Below, piece by piece: positions 1-10,206 of a DNA stretch of 64,000 nt. The number at the start of each line of letters is the position of its first letter. The stretch's first letter is position 1. The DNA comes from Ixodes scapularis (lineage: Eukaryota; Arthropoda; Arachnida; Ixodida; Ixodidae): positions 49,322,710 through 49,386,709 of the forward strand of contig NW_024609881.1 in the NCBI RefSeq assembly GCF_016920785.2. The letters are read 5' to 3'. Both the position numbers and the translations under genes were made by a program. The notes below the pieces were generated by a model, which did no database searches, had not been told where the DNA came from, and was given only the letters and a program-made list of their open reading frames with translations.

Positions 1-135
1 GACCCGAGGTCCTCCCGAAGGAACCCGAGGTCGTCCCGAAGGAACCAGAGGTCCTTCGGGAGGACCTCGGGTCCCTTCGGGAGGGCCTCGGGTTTCTTCG
101 GTAGGACCTCGGGAGAACCTCGGGTTCCTTCGGGA
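1..135. repeat. Inverted GC-rich repeat (CCCGAGGTCCTCC units)
   Basis: Short units of CCCGAGGTCCTCCCGAAGG occur in one orientation up to about position 55 and then as the reverse complement (CCTTCGGGAGGACCTCGGG) to about 135. The stretch therefore folds on itself. It runs into the palindromic array that follows and may be the arm of a foldback element cut by the window edge. Confidence 0.7.
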
Positions 136-140
136 GTTGC

Positions 141-480
141 TTGCAACAGGATGCATGCAACCTGTTGCATACAGCCGGCATGCAACCTGGGTTGCATGCA
201 ACCTGTCGAATGCAACCCAGGTTGCTGATGAAGTCATCGGCAACCTGGGTTGTTGACGTCATCGGCATCCGCATCGTCATCGGCAACCTGGGACTGATGA
301 CGTCATCGGCATCCGCATCATCATCGTCATCATCACTGATGACGTCATCAGTGACGTCACTGCCGTCACTGATGACGTCATTGGCATCCGCATCGTCATC
401 GTCATCATCACTAATGACGTCATCAGTGACGTCATGATGACGTCATCGAATCGTCATCGTCAAGGTCACGTGACCCCCCG
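141..480. repeat. Tandem array of palindromic GATGACGTCATC motifs
   Basis: A low-complexity block. Its first part repeats GCAACCTGGGTTGCATGC-type palindromes. The second part repeats TGACGTCA, often as GATGACGTCATC, at roughly 255, 299, 339, 378, 415 and 442. TGACGTCA is the consensus CRE/ATF binding site, but the regular spacing and surrounding CATCATCGTC repeats suggest satellite growth from a palindromic seed. An open frame through the block is a by-product of the repeat. Confidence 0.7.
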
Positions 481-734
481 AGGTCACATGACCCCCCCCC
501 CCCCTTCAGTACCCTTCCCTCCTCCTCCTCCTCCTCAAGAGCTGCGCTCTAATTCGGCGTTACAGGGAGTTGTAAACGGCTTTCATTTTTAAAACGCTAT
601 AATTTTTAAATTTTTCTTTCTCCTTTAGATTTTTCTTTAAACTTCTTTCTGTTTCTCTAATTTTTTATCCTAATAGTTTTTTATTTTTTTATTTCTCTAT
701 TCTCATTTCCCCAGTCCTGTTTTTCTTTGTAGCT

Positions 735-738
<4 letters not shown>
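481..738. other. Poly-C and pyrimidine-rich stretch
   Basis: A C run (about 494-504) and CTCCTCCTCC precede CAAGAGCTGCGCTCTAATTCG and TTGTAAACGGCTTTCATTTT. Nearly the same order of sequence recurs at 11,105-11,185, so this is the edge of a dispersed repeat. The remainder is T-rich; no gene was seen. Confidence 0.5.
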
Positions 739-776
<38 letters not shown>

Positions 777-880
777 ACATATATGTGTATGTATGTGTAT
801 ATGTATATATGTGTGTATATGCATGTGTACATGTAAGTATATATGGCCTATGCATATATATATATATATATATACTTTGT
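739..880. repeat. (AT)n / (TATG)n microsatellite
   Basis: An uninterrupted AT run at about 739-772 is followed by TA/TG-rich variants and a second AT run near 856-875. Both strands show spurious open frames of Tyr/Ile/Val. Confidence 0.9.
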
Positions 881-1039
881 TTCCTTAGTGTCTTTGCTTT
901 GACAGCCACCTTCCTCTTCCTTTCTATCACAAAAAAAAATTTGCAGGTTCGTTTTCCTTTTTCACATTAAAAACGCCAGCTGATAGTAGCGCTTTGTCCT
1001 CTCCTGTCAAGCTCTTTTACTTGTCCGTGTCTTTTGCGC

Positions 1040-1696
1040 TCTTGTCCTCAATAAACTTTATTTTGAACCCTTTTTGTTCGCGTTCTGCCCCTTGAAAAGC
1101 ATGCAGGAAGCGCCTCAGCACGCACCTCGTGTCGGTGTGCGGCAGTGTTCTTCCGCAGCATAAAGGTCGTCTGCTTTCATCGCCGTCACCATGGCAACGA
1201 ACGCCGAATGACCTATTCGGAAGGCGCCCCTGCATGTATCACGCGCGTGTATCACGAGAAAACGTGTTACCCCCCCCCCCCCCCCCTCCCCACCCTTCCT
1301 GTTCGCGTTCACGCCGCTTAGCGGCGACAGTCTGCGGCTTCTCAATAATAATGTAGAGTTTATTTCCATCATACATAGATGGTGGCGACCAAGGAAACAA
1401 AAGCTGTATGGGACAGATCGACAAGTCCTTGACCGTTTAGAAGACATAGTAGCAGCAGCTCGGCAAATAAAAAATAAAAATAAAAAATAACGTTAACAAA
1501 TTTTGAATACAAAATTATTAAACATTGGCTAGCAGACGGCGTTCGAAAAACCGGCGCTCGTTGCAATGGTGACGGCGATAAAAGAGGACGGAATTTATCC
1601 TGCGGACGAACACTACGGCGCAGCGATAGAAGGTGCGTGCTGAGGTCCTTCCCGCATGCTTTTCAATCGGTGGAACGCGAACAAAACGAGTTCAAA
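1040..1696. mobile_element. Foldback MITE, arms about 170 bp
   Basis: The sequence from about 1,045 to 1,230 (GAACCCTTTTTGTTCGCGTT, AAAAGCATGC, CGCCGTCACCAT) reappears as a diverged reverse complement at about 1,530-1,690 (ATGGTGACGGCG, GCATGCTTTTC, GAACGCGAAC). The centre holds a poly-C run (1,266-1,286) and the GCCGCTTAGCGGC element whose relatives occur near 24.07 and 53.23 kb. There is no coding content. The right end abuts the TTAA of the next element. Confidence 0.65.
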
Positions 1697-2385
1697 TTAA
1701 AGGGACACTGACACGTCAAAATCATATTTTTTTTTATTATCCGAAACGATTGAAAACGATGCCGGGACATTACCCTCAAAATTTGAGATTTGGGAATTCA
1801 GTATTCGTGAAGTAAAAAAACAATTTCCAAATGCCGAATTCGAAGTTCCCGCGCGATCGGCGCCGGTGCCTTGACGTCAAAAATTGAGGAGACCTGAGAG
1901 TTCACTTTCCTGTCACCACTCCCTGCTGTTGCCATGGCGACCCAAAGCGAGGAGGATAGGAGCGAACGCCGGCTAGCGCCGGCGTTGCGGCGGACCGGTT
2001 TTGAGCGGTGTCGCCTGTTTTCCGTTGGAGGATACAAATCCAGGAGACGGCACCACAACGAACTCCCGATTTTTGGTATTTCAAAAAGAAGGGCCGTAGT
2101 GCGTTCGCAATTGCGTTAAAAAACATGTTTTAAGATTGCCGTAATTAAATGTTATAGAGATGTCGCCTACAAAGCTTCTAAATTTCCTGATTTTTGACGT
2201 CACCGATCAAAAGAAGCGAGGAGGCGAGAGGCGGGAAAATCAAACGCCAAAAATAAAAAGGCGCGCGCGCGCGCGGGAAAATTTTTTTTCGCGATGCGTT
2301 TTTTTTTGCGTGTCTATGACTACAACTTGCATCGTTTTAGACAATAAAAATAAATACGACCTTTGGGGTGTCAGTGCCCCTTTAA
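1697..2385. mobile_element. TTAA-flanked MITE with TIR AGGGACACTGACAC
   Basis: The element starts TTAA-AGGGACACTGACAC and ends GTGTCAGTGCCCCT-TTAA, so it has about 14-bp terminal inverted repeats and a TTAA duplication on each side (1,697-1,700 and 2,382-2,385). A TTAA target is typical of the piggyBac and Kolobok superfamilies; which applies here cannot be told because there is no transposase. The interior includes a (GC)n run near 2,262. Confidence 0.7.
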
Positions 2386-3056
2386 GTACTTACCGCAGAA
2401 GGCTATTTTTCTCCAGCGCCTCATAATTCGACGAGCCTTACACCAATAGTACGTTTTTAAAATAGAGTTCAAAGATTTTTTTTTTGCAACGACTAATGGG
2501 TTTGAAGTTCCACTATGCAGGTGCGCCAATGCTCAGCGTGCGACGGCGGCGGCGGCGTGACTTTGCGACGGCGGCATACAGGTCTCTGAAGTGACGAGTG
2601 GCGGCTCCCGCGTTCGCTAGCTATAAATTCGTTTCCCGCCGTAAATATAGCCCCAAACATATTATTTTCGCTGTTTAAATTTGTTTTATGACGAATTTTT
2701 TCTTCTAGGTTGTTTAAAAAATATTTCTTCCAGTTTTATGTATTTTCTTAAGGAAGGAGAGCCGGCGGACTAGAGTCACTCTGGGTTCCCGGAGTAACGC
2801 ATTCCTTTTCGTTTTGTGTTTTGCCGACAACATACTCACTCTAGCCGATCGTGTTTTGCTTGGTGAGCATCATTGTACGGTAGCGATCACGTGACAGAAG
2901 CACTGCTAGACTCACTTCCATCAGCGCTTCAAGCAGCTCGAATCGCCATCATCTTGGGTCCAGCAAACAACTGCTCATCAAACGCGCGTTTACGCGCCGT
3001 CTTTTGTGCGGGGTTACCGACGTCAAAAACAAGGAGGTCGTGTACTTAGTGGCACA
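2386..3056. other. Intergenic, no gene recognised
   Basis: AT-rich sequence with a CGGCGGCGGCGGCG run near 2,545-2,560. It may hold the 5' flank of the THAP-type exon that follows, but no defined promoter element was seen. Confidence 0.3.
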
Positions 3057-3221
3057 ATGCCTGCCTGTTGCGCTTTTGGGTGCAGCAGCAGGTCGGAGGA
3101 TGGAAAGAGACTCTTTCCGATCCCGTTTGAAAAGAACGCAACCGCAAGACGTAGAAAGACTTCGCTGGCCATTGTAAAACGGAACGATTTCGAGCCCACT
3201 GCAACAAGCAAGCTTCGTGAG
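3057..3221 (+). pseudogene. THAP-type zinc finger exon remnant
   Basis: The 55-residue start resembles a THAP (C2CH) DNA-binding domain: MPACCAFGCSS at the start, then LFPIPF and a basic ARRRK stretch, ending TSKLRE. In the family the first Cys pair (here C4/C5 and C9) is followed by a conserved Trp and then a Cys-x2-His pair in a K-L-C-x-x-H-F context. Here the Trp position reads Ser36 and the third Cys reads Arg54, so zinc binding should fail. The frame meets GAG|GTGGGT at 3,222, a plausible splice donor at a usual THAP exon boundary. The ATG has an acceptable CACA context. A near-perfect palindrome starts 15 bp later. It may derive from a gene or from a THAP-bearing DNA transposon; most likely a dead exon. 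Confidence 0.5.
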
Positions 3222-3236
3222 GTGGGTGCCGGTTAC

Positions 3237-3273
3237 AGCTGGTTCATTCCGCGTATCGCGGAATCAACCAGCT
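3237..3273. repeat. 17-bp-arm palindrome
   Basis: AGCTGGTTCATTCCGCG (3,237-3,253), spacer TAT, then its reverse complement with one mismatch (3,257-3,273). It lies just past the donor of the THAP-type exon. Confidence 0.85.
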
Positions 3274-4766
3274 CTTTCAACACGCTCCAATGCATGTCAC
3301 TATTGCATTCATACCCCCGCCACGCGTGGACCCAAGATGGCGGCGCCATGGTTTTGGTTTCATCGCCGCGGCGCGGTTTTAGAACAACCCTCCGGAGTTT
3401 CGTTACTCTGGGAACCCATGCAGTGACCCTACGGCGGACTACCGTCTGAGAGGCAGTGTCTGTTGCGGCATGAGCTCTCAATGACTCTATTAAGCGCTCG
3501 AGGACTATAAATAAAAAACTGAAACTTTCACTCCGAATCACGCATCGGCCCACAATAAGGAGCTGTGTTCTCATTGACCCCTGAAAGAACTCCACTGATT
3601 TTCAACTATATTCACTGATGGCTTAAGAATCACGGGGCGTGGTTTATTACCCTCATATTTGTTACCACGTGATTCGTCCTTGGACTTTTCTTTATCGGCC
3701 AATTTCGGGACTTCACAGATAAGTAGAGACTGACTCGCGACTCTTGAATTTGTAGAGATCTTTGTTTTTTTCCGTCTGATACATGTCTGCTTTCAAGGAA
3801 CGTGTGTAGCTAGCTTTTCTTATCATTGCGCTTTATGTGCTGCGAGCACACAAGGCCGTCTCGAACTCTCATAAAGATACGTATCCCCTCTGGTGATATG
3901 TGCTAATTGGATGCGGATAATGCAACTGAGAGCTGCCGGTTTTAGCTCAGAGCCTTTTATCAAGTGAGTTTGTGAGCAAAATAGACTCACTTGCCCAGGA
4001 ATACTACAATTGTTTACTTTAACTAATGTGAACAATGACAATTTGCATGTGTTCACAGTTTGTAATATACAAATTAACATGAGTTCGGTCGGTTTCTAGT
4101 TAAAAGCCCGAAAACTGCCCTTCCATTTATATCCCTCGTGACTTTGTTGCATGGGCGTTCTAACACTTTTACGTCATCAATGAAGTACTACATCAAGATG
4201 TCTCGGCGATTAGTGCTCCGTTCGCACATAAGCTGGAGGTGGGGTGACGTTAGGCGCTCGCTGGTCAAATGAAACGCATTCAATTTACCACCTGACCAGA
4301 CTCTTCGAACGCCGGTTTGGCTGGGAACGAGATGACGTTGATTAAGATCGACGTATTATTGGTCCATCGAGCAATTAGCTTCCACCAAGCTGTCAGCTTA
4401 GAGGCGACCCGAATATAGAAAGTACTACCCTTTCAAAATAATAAAGTTCTCTCACACCTTCATTGCATTCAGCAACATGGCTATATCAGGCAATTGTTAA
4501 AATCTGCATAGAACACCCTACCGAAAAACCCAGTACTGCTTTTCGCTATCTGCATTATGTAACTGGAAATCTATCCAAAATAAAACCCGATTTTAGGTTT
4601 TCAGATATTAATCCTTCGTTTGCCATCTGGATTTAGAGTTTACAGAAAGAAATCCGGCAAGACTTGCAGCTACATAATCCAAATAGTGTAAACTTTTACT
4701 GGGTTTTTTGGGTCGGGTAGGCTACAAACTAAAACACCACGATAAAAGTAACACATATATCGCAGT
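3274..4766. other. Intergenic, no gene recognised
   Basis: Mixed-composition sequence. A 9-bp inverted pair (CAAGTGAGT / ACTCACTTG) lies near 3,961-3,993. No open frame carries a recognisable domain. The right end is the 3' flank of the SDR locus on the other strand. Confidence 0.3.
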
Positions 4767-4772
4767 TTTATT
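4767..4772 (-). promoter_or_regulatory. Polyadenylation signal AATAAA of the SDR locus
   Basis: On the minus strand AATAAA lies about 49 bases past the TGA of the SDR last exon, a normal position for a cleavage/polyadenylation signal. It supports reading this as the terminal exon of an originally spliced gene rather than a retrocopy. Confidence 0.6.
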
Positions 4773-4820
4773 CAGTCAACAGCAAAATTAAAGCTCTTTT
4801 CCACTGGTCGTACGTGTGTC

Positions 4821-5220
4821 TCAAGCCCCCATTCCACCGGCGACCTCCACGTAGGTGCCTGTAATGTAGGAGCTGCCAGAGCTGCACAGATATCTGGCCA
4901 CATCGGCCACTTCTTCAGGTTGCGCAAACCTCCTCATGGGACACGTAGCGAGCTGCTTTCAGCGCGTTCTTAGGAATAACATAAAGTAAGGGGTCGTGCG
5001 TTCCTCCCGGCAGCAGAGCGTTCACCCGGATGCTCGTTCCGGCCAGTTCTTGGGCCAGGGACTTGGTGAATGCTATGACACCGCTCTTAGAGGCTGCGTA
5101 GGTGGCGAGGTTAGCAAAACCGAACTTGCCCGCAATGCTTGCTATGTTTACCATAGCGGCCTGAGGTACTTTGCTTTCCAGCATGCCCTTGACGACGGCT
5201 TAATTGACTAGGATGGTCCC
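4821..5220 (-). pseudogene. SDR exon 3 (catalytic exon), disabled
   Basis: Translation on the minus strand gives the second half of a classical short-chain dehydrogenase/reductase: Ser142 in NIASIAG, catalytic Tyr155 and Lys159 in TYAASKSG, then RVNALLPG, and the C-terminal RFAQPEEVADVARYLCSS and TGTYVEVAGGMGA before TGA. Three lesions are visible. Codon 121 is TAA (5,202-5,200), where a related protein would usually have Gln (CAA). An extra base near 4,941 shifts the frame before PMRRFAQ. The acceptor CTAAAAG would start the exon at 5,219, one base out of phase with exon 2. The sequence otherwise aligns with the family end to end. I read it as a recently decayed gene; assembly error is a weaker alternative. 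Confidence 0.75.
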
Positions 5221-7015
5221 TTTTAGAAAAAAACAAATGGTTATGGTGAAAAAAAATTATACAAGAGGCGTAACTTTTCCGTGATGTTATTCAAATACGC
5301 CCAGACCACATTTACTGGGGCTAATACATTCACCGCCCTGGCAGCGTTGGAGAAGGGAAAACTGCGTTTGTTTTGTGCAGTGATTGATCAAGAAACTGTT
5401 CCATTTCCTTTGTTTATTGCAAAACATTTCAGGAGACGTTACTAATTTATTTGAAATGAAGATGAACAAAGGCCCATAGCTTCTACCGGTGGATACTAAT
5501 GTGTTTAAAGTCGCTCTTACATTGGTAATTATAACTTATTTTTTATTTTTGTATCATAAGTTTTGTCATCAATAGCGATTATCTCAGCATTTACTCCGCC
5601 ATTAAAGTTCCATAATTTTTATCTTTAAAAAAATATTGAAAGAAATCAATTTTAAGAATCATGCACAGAAAAATAATTTAGCCACAATATAATTCGCTCC
5701 TCTGCATTTTTTAGATTATGAAAAGCTGAGGTGTTGCGCGGACACGACAAATGATTATGGATAGTTGACATGTGTGAAGTTTCTCAGTTTTATTTCATTT
5801 TATTACATTTAGTGTCCCTTGAATCCTGTTTTACATTCAGGGGGAAGAAAACGTAAACATTCATGTTAAGTAACACAATAAAACTACAGTAAAATAGTTG
5901 TCAAGTTGTTACATTTCGAAGGTGGAAATGAGGGCATTTTGATTACTAAGATGACTATACTTGCTACGTTATAAATTTTGATGATGCAATAAAGGAGTGT
6001 GAGTGCCTTTTTCCAGCAATGACAAATTATAATATCTGCGATCGATTTGAAGAGCACTGATAAATTATTTGTTCCGGACGATAATCGCTCGCAATTATCA
6101 AGTTCATCTATACAAGTAATAAAGAATCGTGATCCCGCCGTGAGTCATTATACATCCTTTGAATACCTATGACGCTTCTATGCATCGATGAAATAAAAAT
6201 CGTTGGATACGGCACGTAATATATATAACCTGCGGCTGTTGTTCGGTTTCACATAGATATTTAATGACTCGTTAGAACTTGGCAAACATAATAAGAATGT
6301 TTAAGGCGTATTCGTCAGACCGTGAAATTGTTGTCGTGTATAAGCCGATGTTTTCAGAGCTATTCCTGAACTCCACAATGCACATTAAAACAAGAAGTGC
6401 ATGAGCAAATACCTCACCGTTCGACGTACGCTACAATATCGCGATGTACGCAAACAGAGAGGCCTTCAGTGGAGTACGAGAGCGCATACTAAAACGTTCT
6501 TGATGCCTTCCAGTAACTCTAAACGTTAAGCCAAAACCTTCATCTTTGGGATCATGACGAGCCTACCCGCGTCATTAAAGTACAGGCCAGTTCTTAAACG
6601 CTTTCATGAATTATTTTTTCAGGTTGTTAAAATAGTTATATGAAGTTTCACACTTGTTTAATGCATTTTTCAGCACAAGAAGCAATATTAGTACACAGTG
6701 CAAGTCTCCAATTATATATGGGAATCTCTCTCCTCTAATTCTGGACGTTTAGTAAGTTGGTTTAAGTTTTGTTTCGAATGTGAATCAACAGCAAAAATAA
6801 TATTAATCGCGCATTAAACGGAACATTTTAAAGGCTTTAGTTAACTTGACTTTTCAAATGCGGCAAGCAGTATTTTGTGACCTTAGGAGAGTTTTCTCGT
6901 CATCAGATTATCTAAGTTTACGTAAGCTGATAACATATCGAAAACCTTTCAATAAATATTCCTCGTGTCTCAAGGATCCGACCTCTTTTTTGTAGGTATA
7001 CGAAATACAACTAAC
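5221..7015 (-). other. SDR intron 2
   Basis: AT-rich intron of about 1.8 kb on the minus strand, with donor AAG|GTTAGT at 7,015. No mobile element or other gene was recognised in it. Confidence 0.5.
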
Positions 7016-7206
7016 CTTGAGGTTCACTCGCAGCTGTACGTCGTATTCGTCTTCCGTTGTGTCTACAACAGAGTGCCACTTGGCCACACCAGCGCAGGTA
7101 ACCACGATACTCAGTGGAGTTCGGAATTGAGAGCCGACGTTGTTCATGAGGCTAGCGACAGAAGTGGAGTCGCCCACGTCCACATGAAGTGCAACGTGGT
7201 CTTTAC
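7016..7206 (-). pseudogene. SDR exon 2
   Basis: This exon completes Gly51 with the last base of exon 1 and runs to Lys114 without interruption. It carries the Asp60 region (HVDVGDST) that usually contacts the adenine ring, then TCAGVA (residues 87-92, matching the N-[NC]-A-G motif that stabilises the central beta-sheet) and the conserved Asn112 in VNLK. It is bounded by TTACCAG|GT (acceptor, 7,208-7,207) and CTCAAG|GTTAGT (donor, 7,015). Its phase fits exon 1 exactly. Taken alone it would be called functional; it is labelled pseudogene because of exon 3. Confidence 0.75.
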
Positions 7207-8090
7207 CTGGTAATCAATGAGCGAGACGGTAAGAATGCATCTGAGTATAGTGCATGTGTGCCATTTCAAGATTTCCAGCAAACGGAAAACGGTTTTCAGG
7301 TGGTATATATATATATAAGTATATTTGGGAACTCTTATTTAACAAGCTCTGCACCATTATTCGAATACAGATTACGGTTTGGGATTTTGCACTAAATCCA
7401 ATAAACCTCATATGAAAGAAATACTAATATTTAAAATGTAGATCTGTTAGAATTTGTATCTTGCGAATCTGCGTTCTGAAAACTTCCCTGAAAATGTATT
7501 GCAAAAGAGGATACTAAAATATAAAAACATCGTTACGAGTTTATTGATGGCACCGTTTTTAGAAAATATATTACTTTTGGCGCAAAATCTTCCAATTTTC
7601 GATTCGAAAACTCTGAAGCCCATTGTTAAATATCCGAGGCCAAATTTGTCTCTGTGTTCAAATGAATATAGAGTGGCACACCCCACGTTGTCACGGATGA
7701 AGCCATATTTTTGAAAATGTGCGGTCTTGTGCTAGGCCACGCTTCTTCGTTGTAGGTAACTTACTAGTTATAAAATCCGGAAGAGAATGGCAGATACAAA
7801 AGAAAGAAAGAACTACCAACCTAATAATCATAACACACGGCATGTTTTATAAAAATCTTGCATCACGATGAGGTTTACGTTAACTCATCGCTTTAAAGCT
7901 AGACCTAATGCTCAGTGCTCGGTTCGATTGCCATGAGAACTAAAATGAACGCCACGAAAACCCAGCCTCATAATCTGCGGACCCCCTGCTCGCACATTTA
8001 AAGACGGAGAAAGCACAATCGATGGCCAACGATGTTCCGAAACCCTGGTTCCCTCTCAAAGCCACCCCACAACAAGCCTCGATCCTATTG
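7207..8090 (-). other. SDR intron 1, proximal part
   Basis: AT-rich intronic sequence with no recognised element. Intron 1 as a whole (7,207-15,556) also contains the CTGGT foldback element and a BED-finger exon on the other strand. Confidence 0.4.
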
Positions 8091-8517
8091 GAAAGACCAG
8101 TTTAAACTGGCAACCAGTTCAAACTTGGATATTGCTCCAGTTTGACCAGTTTGATACTGGTTGAACTGGTCACACTGGTTGACTGGTCATGGTGGTTGAA
8201 CTGGTCATGGTGGTTTAACTGGTAACCAGTGGCTTATTGCCACTGGTTAAATTGGTTGAACTGGACAAACAAACTGGGCATACTGTGAAACTGTGCATAC
8301 AGGTCTGACTGTGAAAATGTGTACACTGGTAATACTGTACCACTGCGTATACTGGTTCACTCCAAGCAGTTAAACCAGTTAAACTGGTAATATTGACAAC
8401 ACAGGTCGTAAACGGATAAAATTCACTTTTTTTCACACAAAATACACATACTTCAGACCACAAAAGTAAACATAAAAACATATTTACAATTTAAAAAAAT
8501 TGTCACGATATTATTCA

Positions 8518-8603
8518 TTATAGTCCCAGCCGGTCGGCGAAATTTTCCACATCTTCTGGAGTGTCGGGGTCCCGGTGGTGGATAACATAGTACCTCATGG
8601 CAT
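8518..8603 (-). CDS. Candidate 3'-terminal exon, unknown product
   Basis: Minus-strand sequence TTCTTATTTCAG is a good acceptor and is followed by a short open frame, AMRYYVIHHRDPDTPEDVEN, that continues FADRLGL and stops at TAA (8,520-8,518). The frame starts two bases into the exon, so the preceding exon must end one base into a codon. The only other exon seen nearby (9,369-9,277) ends in phase 0, so a middle exon is missing or the two are unrelated. The protein end is charged and predicted soluble; I do not recognise the family. Confidence 0.35.
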
Positions 8604-9276
8604 CTGAAATAAGAATAAACATAAGAAATTAGAGCCATGGCAGATTTATTCGCACCCGTCTGTTCTAAAACGGTATGTATAACTAATGCCACGAATAAAA
8701 AATATGCACTATCATAAACAGTATGAGAGGGAATATGGAAGCATGCGCCAACCGTACATGTGGTGCCAGTCTAGCGGCAATTAAGTATAAACCGCATGTA
8801 AGCGATTTGGCGAGCGACGAGAGAAGCGACGACGATCCGCTTCGCTCTCGCTCGGTCACTCGCGCGCGACGAGACAAACCGCATGAAAGCGGATGCAGCA
8901 AGCGACCAAGGCGATGAGCGACGATTGCTAGAAATCCAAAAACCGAGCGCCGCGACGACCGACCATGGGAAATCTCCGTCGCTCGTCGCTGATTCTCGTC
9001 ACTGTCACCGTCGTTCGCGTAATCGCTTAGATGCGGTTCAGCCTTTACGCAAAGCAACGCCCAGGAGCGAAAAGATCCTGTTGTTACCCCCCTTCCTGCC
9101 TCCCCAGTCTGTCGTCCGCTACGCAACTCGCAACCACTATGGTAGAATATCTCTGAAGCCGCATACACACTGGCGGTTGTATTACTAGCGTAGCTGTTCC
9201 AAATCGGGTTGCTGAAACGTTCAGTTTCACATGCACCTGATTATGAAAATGAATCCAAATGGTCGAGCCTGCTTAC

Positions 9277-9369
9277 CTGGCTCGCTGGCGCGGAGGCAGA
9301 GGCAGCCATTGCCAGCGCCGCAATGAGGACGGAGCGAATTCCAAACACGCCGTTCTGGGACGCAGCCAT
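9277..9369 (-). CDS. Candidate first exon with signal peptide
   Basis: Thirty-one codons from an ATG in good context (GAAATGG) to a consensus donor CAG|GTAAGC at 9,276. The product begins MAASQNGVFGIRSVLIAALA and continues with Ala/Ser-rich residues. The polar start, one Arg, hydrophobic core and small-residue end fit a secretory signal peptide; a mitochondrial presequence is possible. GC-rich sequence upstream (9,370-9,900) could be its promoter. It lies inside the foldback element, in the same orientation as the candidate terminal exon at 8,603-8,518. Confidence 0.4.
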
Positions 9370-10206
9370 TTCGCCCGCGAGCGAGTGGAACTCAGGTGGA
9401 GGACGTCGTCAGCCACAGGAACCATCGGCAGAGGCAGCACTCGAGGCTCCTTCTAACTATCTTATACAAACACAGCTTGAAGACAACTTGTAACCTCCCC
9501 AAGCAGAACAGCGGCCCCAAACAACAAAGATCCAACCGGCCCAACGTGCGCCCAACCTTCGCGCCAGATCCGTTTCTTTTTTTTTTTTTTTGGTTGCCGG
9601 AGCTGTCGTTGGCGCCGACTGGCGCTTCGAGCGGGCGCGAGGGCCGCGCTGATTGGCCCGCGCGCTTCCTGTCCTGGCACGTGAGCACCTCTCCCCTTGC
9701 AAGGCACCCAGGGCACCGGCGCATTCCAGGGGCCTGACTCATACTGCCACATTTTCCCGCGCTTCTCCAAAACCACATTAGAGGCTCCCTGCCTCGGCCT
9801 CGGGCACTTGCGCTGGAGCCTGGAAGCGGCTTCTCGGTGCAGGCCAGGGTGGATAAAGGCCGTGGTAAAAAGCGGGAAAATTATAAAGTCCAAGTGGGAA
9901 CGATTGAAGTCATGGCGTTTTTTTCATTTTTCGGACCTTTTCTCCTCGAGAAAAGGGTGCACGTTACAATCAAGGGCACGTTATATTCGAATAAACTTGT
10001 CCCATCACCCACTTAAAGCATAGTGCAGCAGTTATTAACGTTTTTATCTCAAGTTTTGTAGAATTTAAACTGGTTTAACCTATTTTTGGGAAGAAAATAT
10101 TTAAAAAAAAAACTTTAAGAATATCTAAGTATGTTGGCTCTTACTTTTTTTGGATTGATGACATGTTCTCTAGCTAAATAAATAAAGGTGACCTTTCGTG
10201 TGGGCA
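9370..10206. other. GC-rich, possible promoter region on minus strand
   Basis: CpG-rich sequence at about 9,400-9,880 is interrupted by a poly-T run (9,577-9,591) and followed by AT-rich DNA. Long open frames on both strands here are unrelated to each other and look like composition effects. If the signal-peptide exon is real, its 5' UTR and promoter should lie here. Confidence 0.3.

Noticed and set aside
141..437. 98-residue Ser/Ala/Thr frame
   Set aside because: Product of the TGACGTCATC array; no start context or domain.
4915..5184. Intact single-exon bacterial SDR (contaminant or transfer)
   Set aside because: Splice sites and phases link it to upstream exons, and AATAAA follows; it is an arthropod spliced locus.
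8683..9168. 161-residue minus-strand frame
   Set aside because: It spans a GC-rich inverted repeat; the opposite strand is equally open and no motif is present.
9396..9893. Several overlapping 80-143-residue frames on both strands
   Set aside because: CpG-rich composition; they contradict each other and contain homopolymer Lys/Phe from a T run.
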